64,000 nt of DNA, taken from positions 1 through 64,000 of the forward strand of contig NZ_JACHOB010000003.1 of the NCBI RefSeq assembly GCF_014199615.1. The letters are read 5' to 3'. The stretch comes from Parvularcula dongshanensis. Lineage in GTDB: Bacteria; Pseudomonadota; Alphaproteobacteria; Caulobacterales; Parvularculaceae. Each line of letters begins with the position of its first letter. Position 1 is the first letter of the stretch. Positions 36,136-44,477 of this stretch are shown here, one piece after another. Position numbers and translations under genes: made by a program. The notes beneath the pieces were generated by a model. It had not been told where the DNA came from. It was given only the letters and a program-made list of their open reading frames with translations, and ran no database searches.

Positions 36136-36702
36136 ATGCTTGAAAACGTTCCTGCTTTCCTCGGACGTTCGTTGAAGAACGTCCGCGCCGGACCCGCGAA
36201 GCTAATGGCGGCGAAGCCGTCTACCGCGCCCCGTGCGCCTTCCGACGGATTCACTCTGACCAGTCCCGCGTTCGAACCCGGCGGGACGCTGCCGGCCCGG
36301 TTCACGGCCGATGCGAAGGAAGAGGCCGTGTCGCCGCCCCTCGCTTGGACCGATCCGCCCGCCGGCACGAAGTCGCTGGTTCTGGTCGTCGAAGACGCGG
36401 ATGCGCCTAGCCCCGAGCCGTTGGTTCATTGGCTCGCCTGGGACCTCCTCGGGCAAGGGGGCAGTTTGGCCGACTCAGCGTCGGTGCCGTCGACCGGTCG
36501 AAACTCGTACCAGCAACAGGCTTGGCTGCCCCCCGATCCTCCGAACGGGCATGGCGCTCACGACTACGTCTTCCAGCTCTTCGCGCTAGACGTACCGATC
36601 GACCTGAAGTCCGGGTCGGGTCGGACAGCGGTCGAAGACGCGCTGACCGGTCATGTCCTCGCAGTTGCGGTGCTGCAGGCCTCCTACGAGCGGCCGGGGT
36701 GA
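36136..36702 (+). CDS. YbhB/YbcL-type PEBP family protein
   Basis: A 188-residue phosphatidylethanolamine-binding-protein fold. Landmarks are FTLTSPAFEPGGTLPARFTAD, the ligand-pocket segment LVLVVEDADAPSPEPLVHWLAWDL, and GHGAHDYVFQLFALD. The start at ATG 36136 (MLENVPAFLGRSL) follows GAGG and gives the usual N-terminal helix; the frame is open further upstream. Bacterial members have no settled function. It is monocistronic. Confidence 0.88.
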   Translation: MLENVPAFLGRSLKNVRAGPAKLMAAKPSTAPRAPSDGFTLTSPAFEPGGTLPARFTADAKEEAVSPPLAWTDPPAGTKSLVLVVEDADAPSPEPLVHWLAWDLLGQGGSLADSASVPSTGRNSYQQQAWLPPDPPNGHGAHDYVFQLFALDVPIDLKSGSGRTAVEDALTGHVLAVAVLQASYERPG

Positions 36703-36981
36703 CGGGCAGCTCTAGCCGAGGAACGGAGAACCGGCGGCGACTCCGTCGGACGCCAAGTCGGCTTGCCGCTCTTTACGTTGCGGAACTCGATCCTACGGTA
36801 CGGCGGAATGTCGCCGTAGTCCTCGCGGGAGAGAGCGGCATGGTCAGCCCGCAAGCCCGCGGGGAGACCATTCTAGCACACGCGGAATGTCCGAAGATGC
36901 GACGGACCGAACAGGTCGTAGTGGCAGGTCACATAGCGTCCGGCTTCGGGTGAGAACCGAAGCCGAAGTTGCGCTGATCGG

Positions 36982-38154
36982 TTACGGCGTCATCACGCAC
37001 TTCACGCAGCCGTCGTCCTTTGCGCGGAAGGTCTTGTAGAAGTCCGGGCCCGCCTCGAGTCCGCCCCTATGGGTGATGATCATGGAGGGGTCGATCTCGC
37101 CGCCTTCGATCCGCTCGAGCAGCGGGCGGAGGTAGCGCTGCACGTGGGTCTGGCCCGAGTTCATGCTCAGCGCCTTGTTCATGAAGGGTCCGATCGGGAA
37201 CACCGTCATCGCGCCGTAGACGCCAGGCACGGACAGCGTGCCGCCCTTGCGGGTGGACTTGACCATCTCGGACAGAACGTGGGGCCGGTCCATCGCGCCC
37301 GTGGTGTGGAGTTGGATCGACTCGGCGATGCTGGCGCCGTGATTGTGGCCGTGACTCTCCGCGCCGACCGCGTCGATCGACCGGTCGGGGCCGCGCCCGC
37401 CCGTCATCTCGTCGAGACGCTCCTTCACGTCGCCCTGGTTGAAGTCGATCACCTCGGCGTTGCCGTAACTCTTGGCCAGCGCGATCCGCTCGGGCACGCC
37501 CTCGATCGCGATGACACGGCCCGCGCCCAGCATCCAGGCCGAGCGGATGGCGAAGAGCCCGACGGGGCCCGCGCCCCAGACGGCCACGGTGTCGCCTTCT
37601 TGGATGTTCGCGTTCTCTGCAGCCATGTAGCCGGTAGGGAAGATGTCGGAGAGGAAGAGGACTTTCTCGTCCGAAAGCGTGTCGTTCTCGACCTTCACTG
37701 GCCCTACGTCGGCATGAGGTACACGGACGTACTCGGCTTGGCCGCCTGCATAGCCGCCCAGGAGGTGCGAGAAGCCGAACAGGCCGGCGGGCGCGTGACC
37801 CATCGCCTCGATCGCGTTCTCTTTCGTACGGTTGGTGTTGTCGCAGAGCGAGTAGAGTTCACGCTGGCAGAACCAACACTCGCCGCAGGAGATGGTGAAG
37901 GGGACGACGACCCGGTCGCCGACCTTCAGGCGACGGACCTCGCTGCCGATCTCGACGACCTCGCCCATGAACTCGTGGCCGAGAACGTCCCCGTTCTCCA
38001 TCTTCGGCACCAGCCCGTCGAGGAGGTGAAGGTCGGAGCCGCAGATCGCGGTCTTAGTGACCCTGACGATGCAGTCCCGAGGATCCTCGATCGAAGGGTC
38101 GGGCACGGTGTCGTGCCGAACGTCGTTTTTTCCGTGCCAAACCAGCGCGCGCAT
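36982..38154 (-). CDS. Zinc-dependent alcohol dehydrogenase (FdhA-like)
   Basis: A 390-residue medium-chain dehydrogenase. Catalytic-zinc ligands are Cys38 with His60-Glu61 (VLGHEF). Structural-zinc cysteines are 90, 93, 96 and 104 ([11 protein letters not shown]). The NAD fold carries [16 protein letters not shown]. The length and the insertion around SHGHNHGAS resemble glutathione-independent formaldehyde dehydrogenase relatives, so an aldehyde or alcohol substrate is likely. Monocistronic. Confidence 0.92.
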   Translation of the reverse strand: MRALVWHGKNDVRHDTVPDPSIEDPRDCIVRVTKTAICGSDLHLLDGLVPKMENGDVLGHEFMGEVVEIGSEVRRLKVGDRVVVPFTISCGECWFCQRELYSLCDNTNRTKENAIEAMGHAPAGLFGFSHLLGGYAGGQAEYVRVPHADVGPVKVENDTLSDEKVLFLSDIFPTGYMAAENANIQEGDTVAVWGAGPVGLFAIRSAWMLGAGRVIAIEGVPERIALAKSYGNAEVIDFNQGDVKERLDEMTGGRGPDRSIDAVGAESHGHNHGASIAESIQLHTTGAMDRPHVLSEMVKSTRKGGTLSVPGVYGAMTVFPIGPFMNKALSMNSGQTHVQRYLRPLLERIEGGEIDPSMIITHRGGLEAGPDFYKTFRAKDDGCVKCVMTP

Positions 38155-38611
38155 CGGGAACCTCTTACGTCAAGTCGGCTGGCGTAGCGGAAAGCCACCC
38201 CCGGCCTGGACTCAAGGAACGTTAGTGCCCGCGTTTCGTTCCAACGCGCTATGAGGGCTCCATCCTCTGACTAGCACTCCCGAGCATTCTCAGGCGATGA
38301 TACAAAAGCCCGTCGCCCGTTCGGTAAGCGCGATGAACCGTTCAGCACGCCGATCTTGCGTAGGCACGATCGGTCCGGAACCTTCTTCGAGCGGTGCGTC
38401 CATCGCTCAAACCTCGGACGGTCGCTTACGGTGGTAATTGCAACCTACTCGTTGCCTATCGGGTGAGAACGCCGCAGGCCGGGTCCAGACGCGTCCGGCT
38501 CGACTGTACGATGCTACAGGCAGGGCAGGAGAGCCGATGGTTGTTACCAGGCTTCCAGCGCACCGCGCCGACCGACGAGCGCCACCCCTTTCCGCAAGGA
38601 GCAGCTTCAGC
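38155..38611. other. Intergenic stretch, no supported gene
   Basis: About 455 bases between two minus-strand genes. The plus-strand frames here have no recognisable domain and run into the antisense of the membrane-protein gene. The dehydrogenase promoter must lie at its left end, but no clear signal was identified. Confidence 0.4.
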
Positions 38612-39355
38612 TCAACCCAGCGGCGCTATACCGTACCTCTGGCTTGTAAGAACGATCCCTGCGATCTGCGCGCCGACGCTGGTAGCGATGTTCAGCGACA
38701 CGACGACCGCAGCGAGAAGCGCAGCGCGCCATGCCCTCCCGAACGGGCCCTTCGTGCGGAACGCTCCGCGATAGCCCGTCTGCGTGTCGATGGCGAAGGT
38801 GATTGCCGCCAGACCGAGGGCGTAGGCCGTGAGGCTATCGCCCGGCACGAAGAGCATCATCGTCATGAAGACCGGCATCAGGCTGGCGCTCGGAACGATG
38901 ACCGCAAAGAAGTAGCGTTGGCGCAACGCAGCGGAGGTGCGCTCACCCCAGAAGGGATAGACGAGCGAAAGCGCGACCATGGTGACGATCTGAAGGATCG
39001 GTACGAGGCCGAAGATCCAAAGCACCGCTTCCTTGCCGATGTCGCCCATCGTCTTGCCGGGCGGAACGATGACGCCCGCCTCGGCGAAACCGGCGGCATA
39101 GGCGTCGATCATCCCGGTATTGCCGCCGATCCACCAGACCTTGAGGAGAGAGTAGAGAGCGAAGAAGGAAAGATAGAGCCGGATCGAGGGCGTGTAGGTC
39201 CCGTTCCAGTCGAGCGACCGCGCCGCCGCGAAGTAGCGCTTCGGCCGAGCCCAAAGCATGCGGACCGACCGAAGGCCGCGGACGTTCAGGCCGAAGAGGT
39301 CCTCGGCCAGCGCGTCCATCGGCAAGGTCGCGAGGTCGCGTGTCTGACTACTCAT
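38612..39355 (-). CDS. Integral membrane protein (DUF3667-like)
   Basis: A 247-residue protein with about five hydrophobic segments: near LYLSFFALYSLLKVWWIG, VLWIFGLVPILQIVTMVALSLVYP, YFFAVIVPSASLMPVFMTMMLF, a following Ala/Leu helix, and AALLAAVVVSLNIATSVG. The cytoplasmic N-terminus with RMLWARPKRYFAAAR and YTPSIRLYL is similar in layout to DUF3667/Yip1-like membrane proteins. Function unknown. Monocistronic, divergent from the acyltransferase operon. Confidence 0.75.
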   Translation of the reverse strand: MSSQTRDLATLPMDALAEDLFGLNVRGLRSVRMLWARPKRYFAAARSLDWNGTYTPSIRLYLSFFALYSLLKVWWIGGNTGMIDAYAAGFAEAGVIVPPGKTMGDIGKEAVLWIFGLVPILQIVTMVALSLVYPFWGERTSAALRQRYFFAVIVPSASLMPVFMTMMLFVPGDSLTAYALGLAAITFAIDTQTGYRGAFRTKGPFGRAWRAALLAAVVVSLNIATSVGAQIAGIVLTSQRYGIAPLG

Positions 39356-39530
39356 CGCCGCGTCTCCCTTCGCGAACTCTTCAAGCCTAGGGCCGCATCG
39401 AACGTTTGGCGAGGCGTAGGACCAGTACGCCGAGCAACCGAACCGTCTGTGGTCCTGACCTCGCCGGAGAGTGCGGGTCCGTCGCGCCGCTTCAAGCGGG
39501 CGACGACCGAACCTAACGCCCCCCCCAGCG

Positions 39531-39569
39531 GATATACCGGTTTACATCGTGAACCGGTATATCTATATC
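39531..39569 (+). promoter_or_regulatory. Promoter covered by a perfect 12-bp palindromic operator
   Basis: GATATACCGGTT (39531-39542) and its exact complement AACCGGTATATC (39552-39563) are separated by 9 bases. A -35 hexamer TTTACA (39541-39546) and, 17 bases on, a -10 hexamer TATATC (39564-39569) put the dyad over the -35 box and spacer, an ideal place for a repressor. The operon behind it ends with a winged-helix regulator gene, the obvious candidate to bind it. Confidence 0.75.
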
Positions 39570-39594
39570 GCGGTCTCTAGTATGGGAGAGGACG

Positions 39595-40770
39595 ATGTCT
39601 GACGTTGGAGACGAACGATTGCATGCCCTGGATGCCGTGCGCGGCGGCGCACTGTTCCTCGGGCTCGCCTTCCACGCCGGGTTGTCTTTTCTGCCGGGCG
39701 ATCAGGTGTGGCTTGTCATGGACCAGGCACGCAGCACTCCCATCGCCTGGCTAACCTTCGTTCTGCATATCTTCCGCATGGCGACCTTTTTCCTTCTCGC
39801 CGGGTTCTTCGGGCGTCTGGTTCTGCAGAGGAAAGGCTATGGCTACTTCGTCCGCAGCCGATCGAAGCGGATCCTTCTGCCGCTCCTCATCTTCTGGCCA
39901 CTCGTTACCGCGGCCTTCATTGGACTGATGGCTTGGCTCTATCGCGGCAAGTTCGGCCTGACGGCTGAGCAGCTTCCCCCGCCGCCCCCGCCGAGCATCG
40001 ACACCTTCCCGCTGACACACCTTTGGTTCCTCTACGTCCTGATTTTGTTCTACGTGGCCATGCTCATCTTGCGCCCGGTGCTGGCCCTCGATCGGGGCGA
40101 ACGTCTGCGTGCCTTCGCTGGCACCGCCGCGGCGTGGAGCATCAGGCGCGGGTTGCTGCAGGTTGTCCTTGCGGTTCCCGTCGCCACGGCGCTGCTGTGC
40201 CAACAAGGCTGGCCACTGTGGTTCGGCGTGCGGACACCCGACACGGGACTGCTCCCGAACACGCCGGCGCTGGTGACCTACGGCAGCGCCTTCCTACTCG
40301 GTTGGGTGCTGAACCGCCCCGGCGAACCCCTGTCCGCCATGCGAAGCAATTGGCCTGCGAACCTTCTTGCCGCAGGGGCATTCACCGCGATCTGTCTCGT
40401 CCTCCTCGGCGGAAAGGCGACTGGCGGATCGGATATCACGGGCGTCGAGCGGGTCGGCTACGCCGCGAGCTACGCGCTGGCGATCTGGACCTGGACCTTC
40501 GGCCTGATCGGGGCAGCGCTGACCTTCCTCAACGGTGAGCGCCGCTGGGTGCGCTACGTCGCGGACTCGTCCTACTGGGTCTACATCGTCCACTTGCCGA
40601 TCGTGTTCGCGCTGCAGATCGCGGTGATGGACCTGCCATGGCCTGCGCCTGCGAAGTACGCGGTGATCCTGGGCGCGACGCTCGCCCTGACGCTCGCGAG
40701 CTATCAGCTGCTGGTCCGGCACAGCTTCGTCGGTAGTCTTCTAAACGGACCGAGGAGGAAACGCTCATGA
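39595..40770 (+). CDS. Acyltransferase 3 family membrane protein (OpgC-like)
   Basis: A 391-residue membrane enzyme with about ten hydrophobic segments. The family signature LDAVRGGALFLGLAFHA has the conserved Arg and His near the first helix, and RMATFFLLAGFFGRLVLQRKG follows. The last part, SSYWVYIVHLPIVFALQ, is the usual tenth-helix motif. Such proteins O-acylate (succinylate or acetylate) periplasmic glucans or other envelope glycans. The ribosome site GGGAGAGG precedes ATG 39595. First gene of a three-gene operon with an operator in its promoter. Confidence 0.88.
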   Translation: MSDVGDERLHALDAVRGGALFLGLAFHAGLSFLPGDQVWLVMDQARSTPIAWLTFVLHIFRMATFFLLAGFFGRLVLQRKGYGYFVRSRSKRILLPLLIFWPLVTAAFIGLMAWLYRGKFGLTAEQLPPPPPPSIDTFPLTHLWFLYVLILFYVAMLILRPVLALDRGERLRAFAGTAAAWSIRRGLLQVVLAVPVATALLCQQGWPLWFGVRTPDTGLLPNTPALVTYGSAFLLGWVLNRPGEPLSAMRSNWPANLLAAGAFTAICLVLLGGKATGGSDITGVERVGYAASYALAIWTWTFGLIGAALTFLNGERRWVRYVADSSYWVYIVHLPIVFALQIAVMDLPWPAPAKYAVILGATLALTLASYQLLVRHSFVGSLLNGPRRKRS

Positions 40771-41405
40771 CCTCGCAGCTCCGCGACCCCGCGAACGAGG
40801 ACCAGGCCCGCGCCGACCTCGCCTTCCTTCGAAACGTCGTGTCCGGGGAGCGACCGTTCGGTCGCAGCATGGGGATCGTCTACGGCGCGGCAGGTCTGCT
40901 CTACGGAACGCAGTGTGCGGTTTCTCTCGCCCACTTGTGGCGGCCGGGCGGCCTGTCCCCATGGGTCAACCTTGCCAACGCCGTGCTGCCGACGGTCCTG
41001 TTTGTCCTGGTCCTGGTGACGGCGGGCAGGGCGGATCGCCATGGAGGCGGCGTGAAGGGGCCGGTCGGGCGAGCCATCGATGCGGCCTTCAGCGGAACGG
41101 GTCTCGCGATCCTCGTCTTGATCGTCGTGTTCGGTGTCAGCGCGTATCGACAGGACAGCATGACCATGTGGCTCTATCACCCCGTGGTGGTCTGTGTGCT
41201 CCAGGGGGCGGTTTGGTACGGCGCCGCCGTACTCAGGCGACGTTGTTGGATGGGCGGCGTCGCGGCTGGATGGCTCCTCAGCGGCCTGGCCGCAGGGCTC
41301 CTCGTCGAGAACCTCGAAGCCTACCTTCTCGTGCTGACCGTCGCTTTGTTCGCCTTCATGGCGGTGCCCGGCTACGTCCTGCTGCGGTTGAGCCGGACGG
41401 GCTGA
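40767..41405 (+). CDS. Conserved membrane protein of unknown function
   Basis: A 212-residue protein. A soluble N-terminus (DPANEDQARADLAFLRNVVSG) is followed by about six hydrophobic segments, among them SMGIVYGAAGLLYG, VLPTVLFVLVLVTAG, GLAILVLIVVFGVSAY and YLLVLTVALFAFMAVPGYVLL. The ATG overlaps the acyltransferase stop (ATGA). No reaction can be assigned. Its coupling to both an acyltransferase and a regulator suggests a shared envelope function. Confidence 0.78.
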   Translation: MTSQLRDPANEDQARADLAFLRNVVSGERPFGRSMGIVYGAAGLLYGTQCAVSLAHLWRPGGLSPWVNLANAVLPTVLFVLVLVTAGRADRHGGGVKGPVGRAIDAAFSGTGLAILVLIVVFGVSAYRQDSMTMWLYHPVVVCVLQGAVWYGAAVLRRRCWMGGVAAGWLLSGLAAGLLVENLEAYLLVLTVALFAFMAVPGYVLLRLSRTG

Positions 41406-41419
41406 CGGCGAGAGGCTTC

Positions 41420-41722
41420 GTGAGTGAGATCGAGAAGATCGATGAGGTCATCCACGGCCGCCTGCGCCTGGCGATCATGGCCTACCTCGCCAACGCCGAG
41501 AGCGGCTCGTTCAACGAGCTGATGGACGCGCTCGGCGCGAGCAAAGGGAATCTCTCCGTACAGATCAGGAAGCTCGAAGATGCTGGCTACATCGAAGTCG
41601 ACAAGCGCATCGTGGCGCGCAAGACGCTCACGACGTGCCGGCTGACGAAGGACGGCAAGGCCGCGTTTCGGACTTATCTCGACAACTTGACGAGCATGCT
41701 CGGGCTCCCGACGCCGAAATGA
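41420..41722 (+). CDS. Winged-helix transcriptional regulator (HTH_34-like)
   Basis: A 100-residue single-domain winged helix. The body reads VIHGRLRLAIMAYLANAE, recognition region SFNELMDALGASKGNLSVQIRKLEDAGYI and wing VARKTLTTCRLTKDG. This is the ArsR/MarR-like HTH_34 type. GTG 41420 follows GAGAGG by four bases; longer upstream frames overlap the membrane-protein gene. As the last gene of the operon it probably represses the promoter at 39531-39569. Confidence 0.85.
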   Translation: MSEIEKIDEVIHGRLRLAIMAYLANAESGSFNELMDALGASKGNLSVQIRKLEDAGYIEVDKRIVARKTLTTCRLTKDGKAAFRTYLDNLTSMLGLPTPK

Positions 41723-42162
41723 TCGTGGCTACTACTTCGAGCTGACGCGGCCACTCGTCCAATCCTGGCTGGTCGTCACGGAGAAGGGCTCCCGCACGCT
41801 CAACGTCGGCCCGACGAGGGACCGGGCCAAGACGTACGAGCTCGAAGAGGATAGCCAGGCGACACCCTCCGCGACCAAACGCCAAGGCCAGCGTGAAGCT
41901 GCCCCGTCGGAGCAGGGCAGGCCCTTCGCCGCTACCTTCGAACGAGCCGCCCCCAACCGCCCGCGAAGGCACGAAGCAGGCGCATTCGGTCAGGGGGCGA
42001 TCACCGGGGCGGGCTGGTCGGGGGCGCGCCTCTTCGGGCTCGCCGGCAAGGGGGCGGAACTGGGAGCCGGCGCGGATCGCTCCGAGCGAACCGATGCTTA
42101 GGTCGGCAGCTTCCTCGCACCTTCCATCGCTGAGGCGATCCTGGAAGGCATTAGGATATGAG
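41723..42162. other. Startless open frame beside the tRNA-Ser 3' end
   Basis: A plus-strand frame is open from before 41727 to a TAG at 42102-42104 (about 125 codons) and reads like protein (GYYFELTRPLVQSWLVVTEK and KTYELEEDSQA), but it contains no ATG, GTG or TTG start. It ends about 60 bases from the 3' end of tRNA-Ser. It may be the truncated end of a gene from an element once inserted at the tRNA. A hairpin at 42120-42148 (CCTTCC/GGAAGG with inner ATCGC/GCGAT) lies just beyond the tRNA. Confidence 0.4.
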
Positions 42163-42252
42163 TGGCGGAGGAGGTGGGATTCGAACCCACGGTACGCTTG
42201 CGCGCACGCCGGTTTTCAAGACCGGTGCATTCGACCGCTCTGCCACTCCTCC
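42163..42252 (-). tRNA. tRNA-Ser (UGA anticodon)
   Basis: A complete class II tRNA. The acceptor stem is GGAGGAG paired with CTCCTCC. The anticodon arm is CCGGT-CTTGAAA-ACCGG with anticodon TGA at 42218-42216. A long variable arm (CGTGCGCGCAAGCGTACC region) and the T-loop GTTCGAATC follow. Discriminator G and an encoded CCA complete it. Confidence 0.97.
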
Positions 42253-42264
42253 GTTCAGGAGCCT

Positions 42265-43878
42265 CTAGCCGCCGTAGAGGCGGTCCGGCAACCACGTCGC
42301 GAGCCCTGGGACGAGGGCGAGGACGCCGAGCATGAGGAGCTGGATGAACACGAAGGGCACGGCACCCTTGTAGATGGCGCTCGTCGCCAGCTCGGGCGGC
42401 GCGACGCCGCGCAGGTAGAAGAGAGCGAATCCGAAGGGCGGGGTGAGGAAGCTTGTCTGGAGGTTCACCGCCATCATCACCCCGAGCCAGATGGGGTCGA
42501 CGCCCGCCGCCAAGAGCGCCGGAGCGACGAGAGGCACGACGACGAGGGTGATCTCGATGAAGTCGAGAAAGAACCCCAACAGGAACATGACCAGCATCAC
42601 GACCGCGATCGCACCGACGGGCCCGCCCGGCGTGCGCGCGAGGGCCGCCGTCACCGTCTCGTCGCCGCCAAGGCCGCGGAAGACCAAGCTGAACAGCGCC
42701 GCGCCGATCAGGATGGTGAAGACCATTCCCGAGATCTCGGTCGCTTGACGCGCGACGGGGGCGAGGAGGCCGGACCGCGCGAACGACCACGCGGCGGCGA
42801 GCGTACCGGCGACGAGCACCAAGCTGGCTACGCTTGCGGCGGCGATGGCGATTCCTTCGTCCCGCGTTCGATCGGGCCGACCGAGCCGAAGGTCGAAGTG
42901 CCATACCAGCACGGCTAGAACCGGCACGGCCAGAAGCCCGGCTATCGTCAGCCATCGCGCCCCCGGGCGGGCCGTGCGCCGCCGACTGCCCGCGATGAGA
43001 AGCGCGCCGAGAGCGCCAACGGCGGCCGCTTCGGTCGCCGTGGCGGTGCCCGTCAGGATGGACCCAAGGACCGCTGCGATCAGGACGAGCGGGGCGGGGA
43101 GGCTGCGGAGCGCCGCCTTCACGCCCTCGCCGAAGCCGAAACGGTCCTCGGGCGGCACGGCGGGGCTCGTATCGCCTTTGAAGAGCGCGAGTCCGATAAG
43201 ATACGTCACGTACAGGGTGACGAGAACGAGGCCGGGGATCAGGGCGCCCGCGAAGAGGTCGCCGACCGATACGGTCTCGGGAGAGAAAACGCCGCTCGCG
43301 AGCTGGCTCTCCTGATAGGCGTTGGACATCACGTCGCCGAGCAGGATGAGCACGATAGACGGGGGGATGATCTGGCCGAGCGTACCCGCCGCTGCAATGC
43401 TGCCGGCCGCCAAGGCCGGGTCGTAGCCACGCTTGAGCATGGTTGGCAGGCTGAGGAGGCCCATGGTGACGACGGTCGCGCCGACAATGCCGGTGGAGGC
43501 AGCGAGAAGGGCACCCACGACCATCACCGATAGGCCGAGGCCGCCGCGCATCGAGCCGAATAGCCGCGCCATCGTGTCGAGCAGCTCCTCCGCGATCTTC
43601 GCCCGCTCGAGGATCACGCCCATCAGGACGAAGAGGGGCACGGCGAGCAAGATCTGGTTCTTCACGATACCGAATATCCGTATCGGGAAGGGGTCGGCGA
43701 TGAAAGCCGGATCGAACGATCCCATGGCAAGGCCGAGAAGACCGAAGAGCAGCGCGACGCCGGCGAGCGTGAAGGCAGCCGGAAACCCCATGAGGAGCAG
43801 CGCGCAGAGCGTGAGCACCATCGCGATGTCGAGCCAGCCCGCGCAGGCGCAGAAGCAAAGGACGACTTGGTCCCACAT
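42265..43878 (-). CDS. dctM: TRAP transporter large permease (DctM type)
   Basis: A 537-residue inner-membrane permease with about twelve or more hydrophobic segments. Typical are LLAVPLFVLMGVILERA, GIVGATVVTMGLLSLPTML, GTLGQIIPPSIVLILLGDV and LQTSFLTPPFGFALFYLRG. It is longer than most DctM proteins because of an insertion of about 100 residues in the middle. ATG 43878 overlaps the DctQ stop (TGATG); the open frame upstream was ignored. It uses the sodium or proton gradient to import organic acids with DctQ and DctP. Confidence 0.93.
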   Translation of the reverse strand: MWDQVVLCFCACAGWLDIAMVLTLCALLLMGFPAAFTLAGVALLFGLLGLAMGSFDPAFIADPFPIRIFGIVKNQILLAVPLFVLMGVILERAKIAEELLDTMARLFGSMRGGLGLSVMVVGALLAASTGIVGATVVTMGLLSLPTMLKRGYDPALAAGSIAAAGTLGQIIPPSIVLILLGDVMSNAYQESQLASGVFSPETVSVGDLFAGALIPGLVLVTLYVTYLIGLALFKGDTSPAVPPEDRFGFGEGVKAALRSLPAPLVLIAAVLGSILTGTATATEAAAVGALGALLIAGSRRRTARPGARWLTIAGLLAVPVLAVLVWHFDLRLGRPDRTRDEGIAIAAASVASLVLVAGTLAAAWSFARSGLLAPVARQATEISGMVFTILIGAALFSLVFRGLGGDETVTAALARTPGGPVGAIAVVMLVMFLLGFFLDFIEITLVVVPLVAPALLAAGVDPIWLGVMMAVNLQTSFLTPPFGFALFYLRGVAPPELATSAIYKGAVPFVFIQLLMLGVLALVPGLATWLPDRLYGG

Positions 43879-44459
43879 CAGCGGCGCAACCCTCGCGCCA
43901 AACCATCCGCTCTGACGAAGGCGGCGAGAGCCACAAGGACCCCGAAAGCGGGGATCAGCGACTTCAGGAGGTAGACGGCGTGAATGCCGGACGGCTCGGG
44001 TGAGCGCTCGAGGTCGGCCCAACTCTGGGCGACGTAAGGCCCCGCCGCGACGACGATGAGGCCGCAAACCGGCAGCACGAAGAGGGTCAGGCCGCATAGA
44101 TCGACGAGCGCCCGCCGGCGCGGCGGCCATCTGCTGTAAAGAACGTCGACGCGAACATGAGCGTCAGCGAGTAGAACGGCGCCGCCCGAGAGAAGGAAGG
44201 TTGCCCCGAACAGGTAGAGGGGCAGTTCCTGGAGCCAGACCAAGCTGATCGAGAACACGGACCGCAGCAGCACGACGATGCCCATCGCCAGGGCGAGGAG
44301 GAGAGTGGCGCAGCAGGCGAGAACGAACGCGGCGAGGACGATCCTTCGTGCCGATCCCGCCAGGCGGCCTGAGAGTTGTCTGGCGGCGTCGCTGCGAAGG
44401 CCGAAGAACGGCAAGGAAGCCAGGAAACCGAGGCTGAGGCAGGTGCAGACGATCAACAT
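43878..44459 (-). CDS. dctQ: TRAP transporter small permease (DctQ type)
   Basis: A 193-residue protein with four main membrane segments in the DctQ pattern, including VLLRSVFSISLVWLQELPLYLFG (conserved W-x-E-E/L-like core), ADAHVRVDVLYSRWPPRRRALVDL and the last helix LLKSLIPAFGVLVALAAF. It has an extra N-terminal hydrophobic segment. It lies between the binding protein and the large permease. Confidence 0.88.
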   Translation of the reverse strand: MLIVCTCLSLGFLASLPFFGLRSDAARQLSGRLAGSARRIVLAAFVLACCATLLLALAMGIVVLLRSVFSISLVWLQELPLYLFGATFLLSGGAVLLADAHVRVDVLYSRWPPRRRALVDLCGLTLFVLPVCGLIVVAAGPYVAQSWADLERSPEPSGIHAVYLLKSLIPAFGVLVALAAFVRADGLARGLRR

Positions 44460-44477
44460 CGGTGCCGCTCGCTCCGT

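Noticed and set aside
37069-38187. 372-codon frame antisense to the alcohol dehydrogenase
   Set aside because: The sense gene has all zinc ligands and a NAD motif; the antisense product is a high-GC shadow.
42120-42148. Hairpin beyond tRNA-Ser as a standard terminator
   Set aside because: The stem has a bulge and no T-run follows, so it was not listed as a separate terminator.
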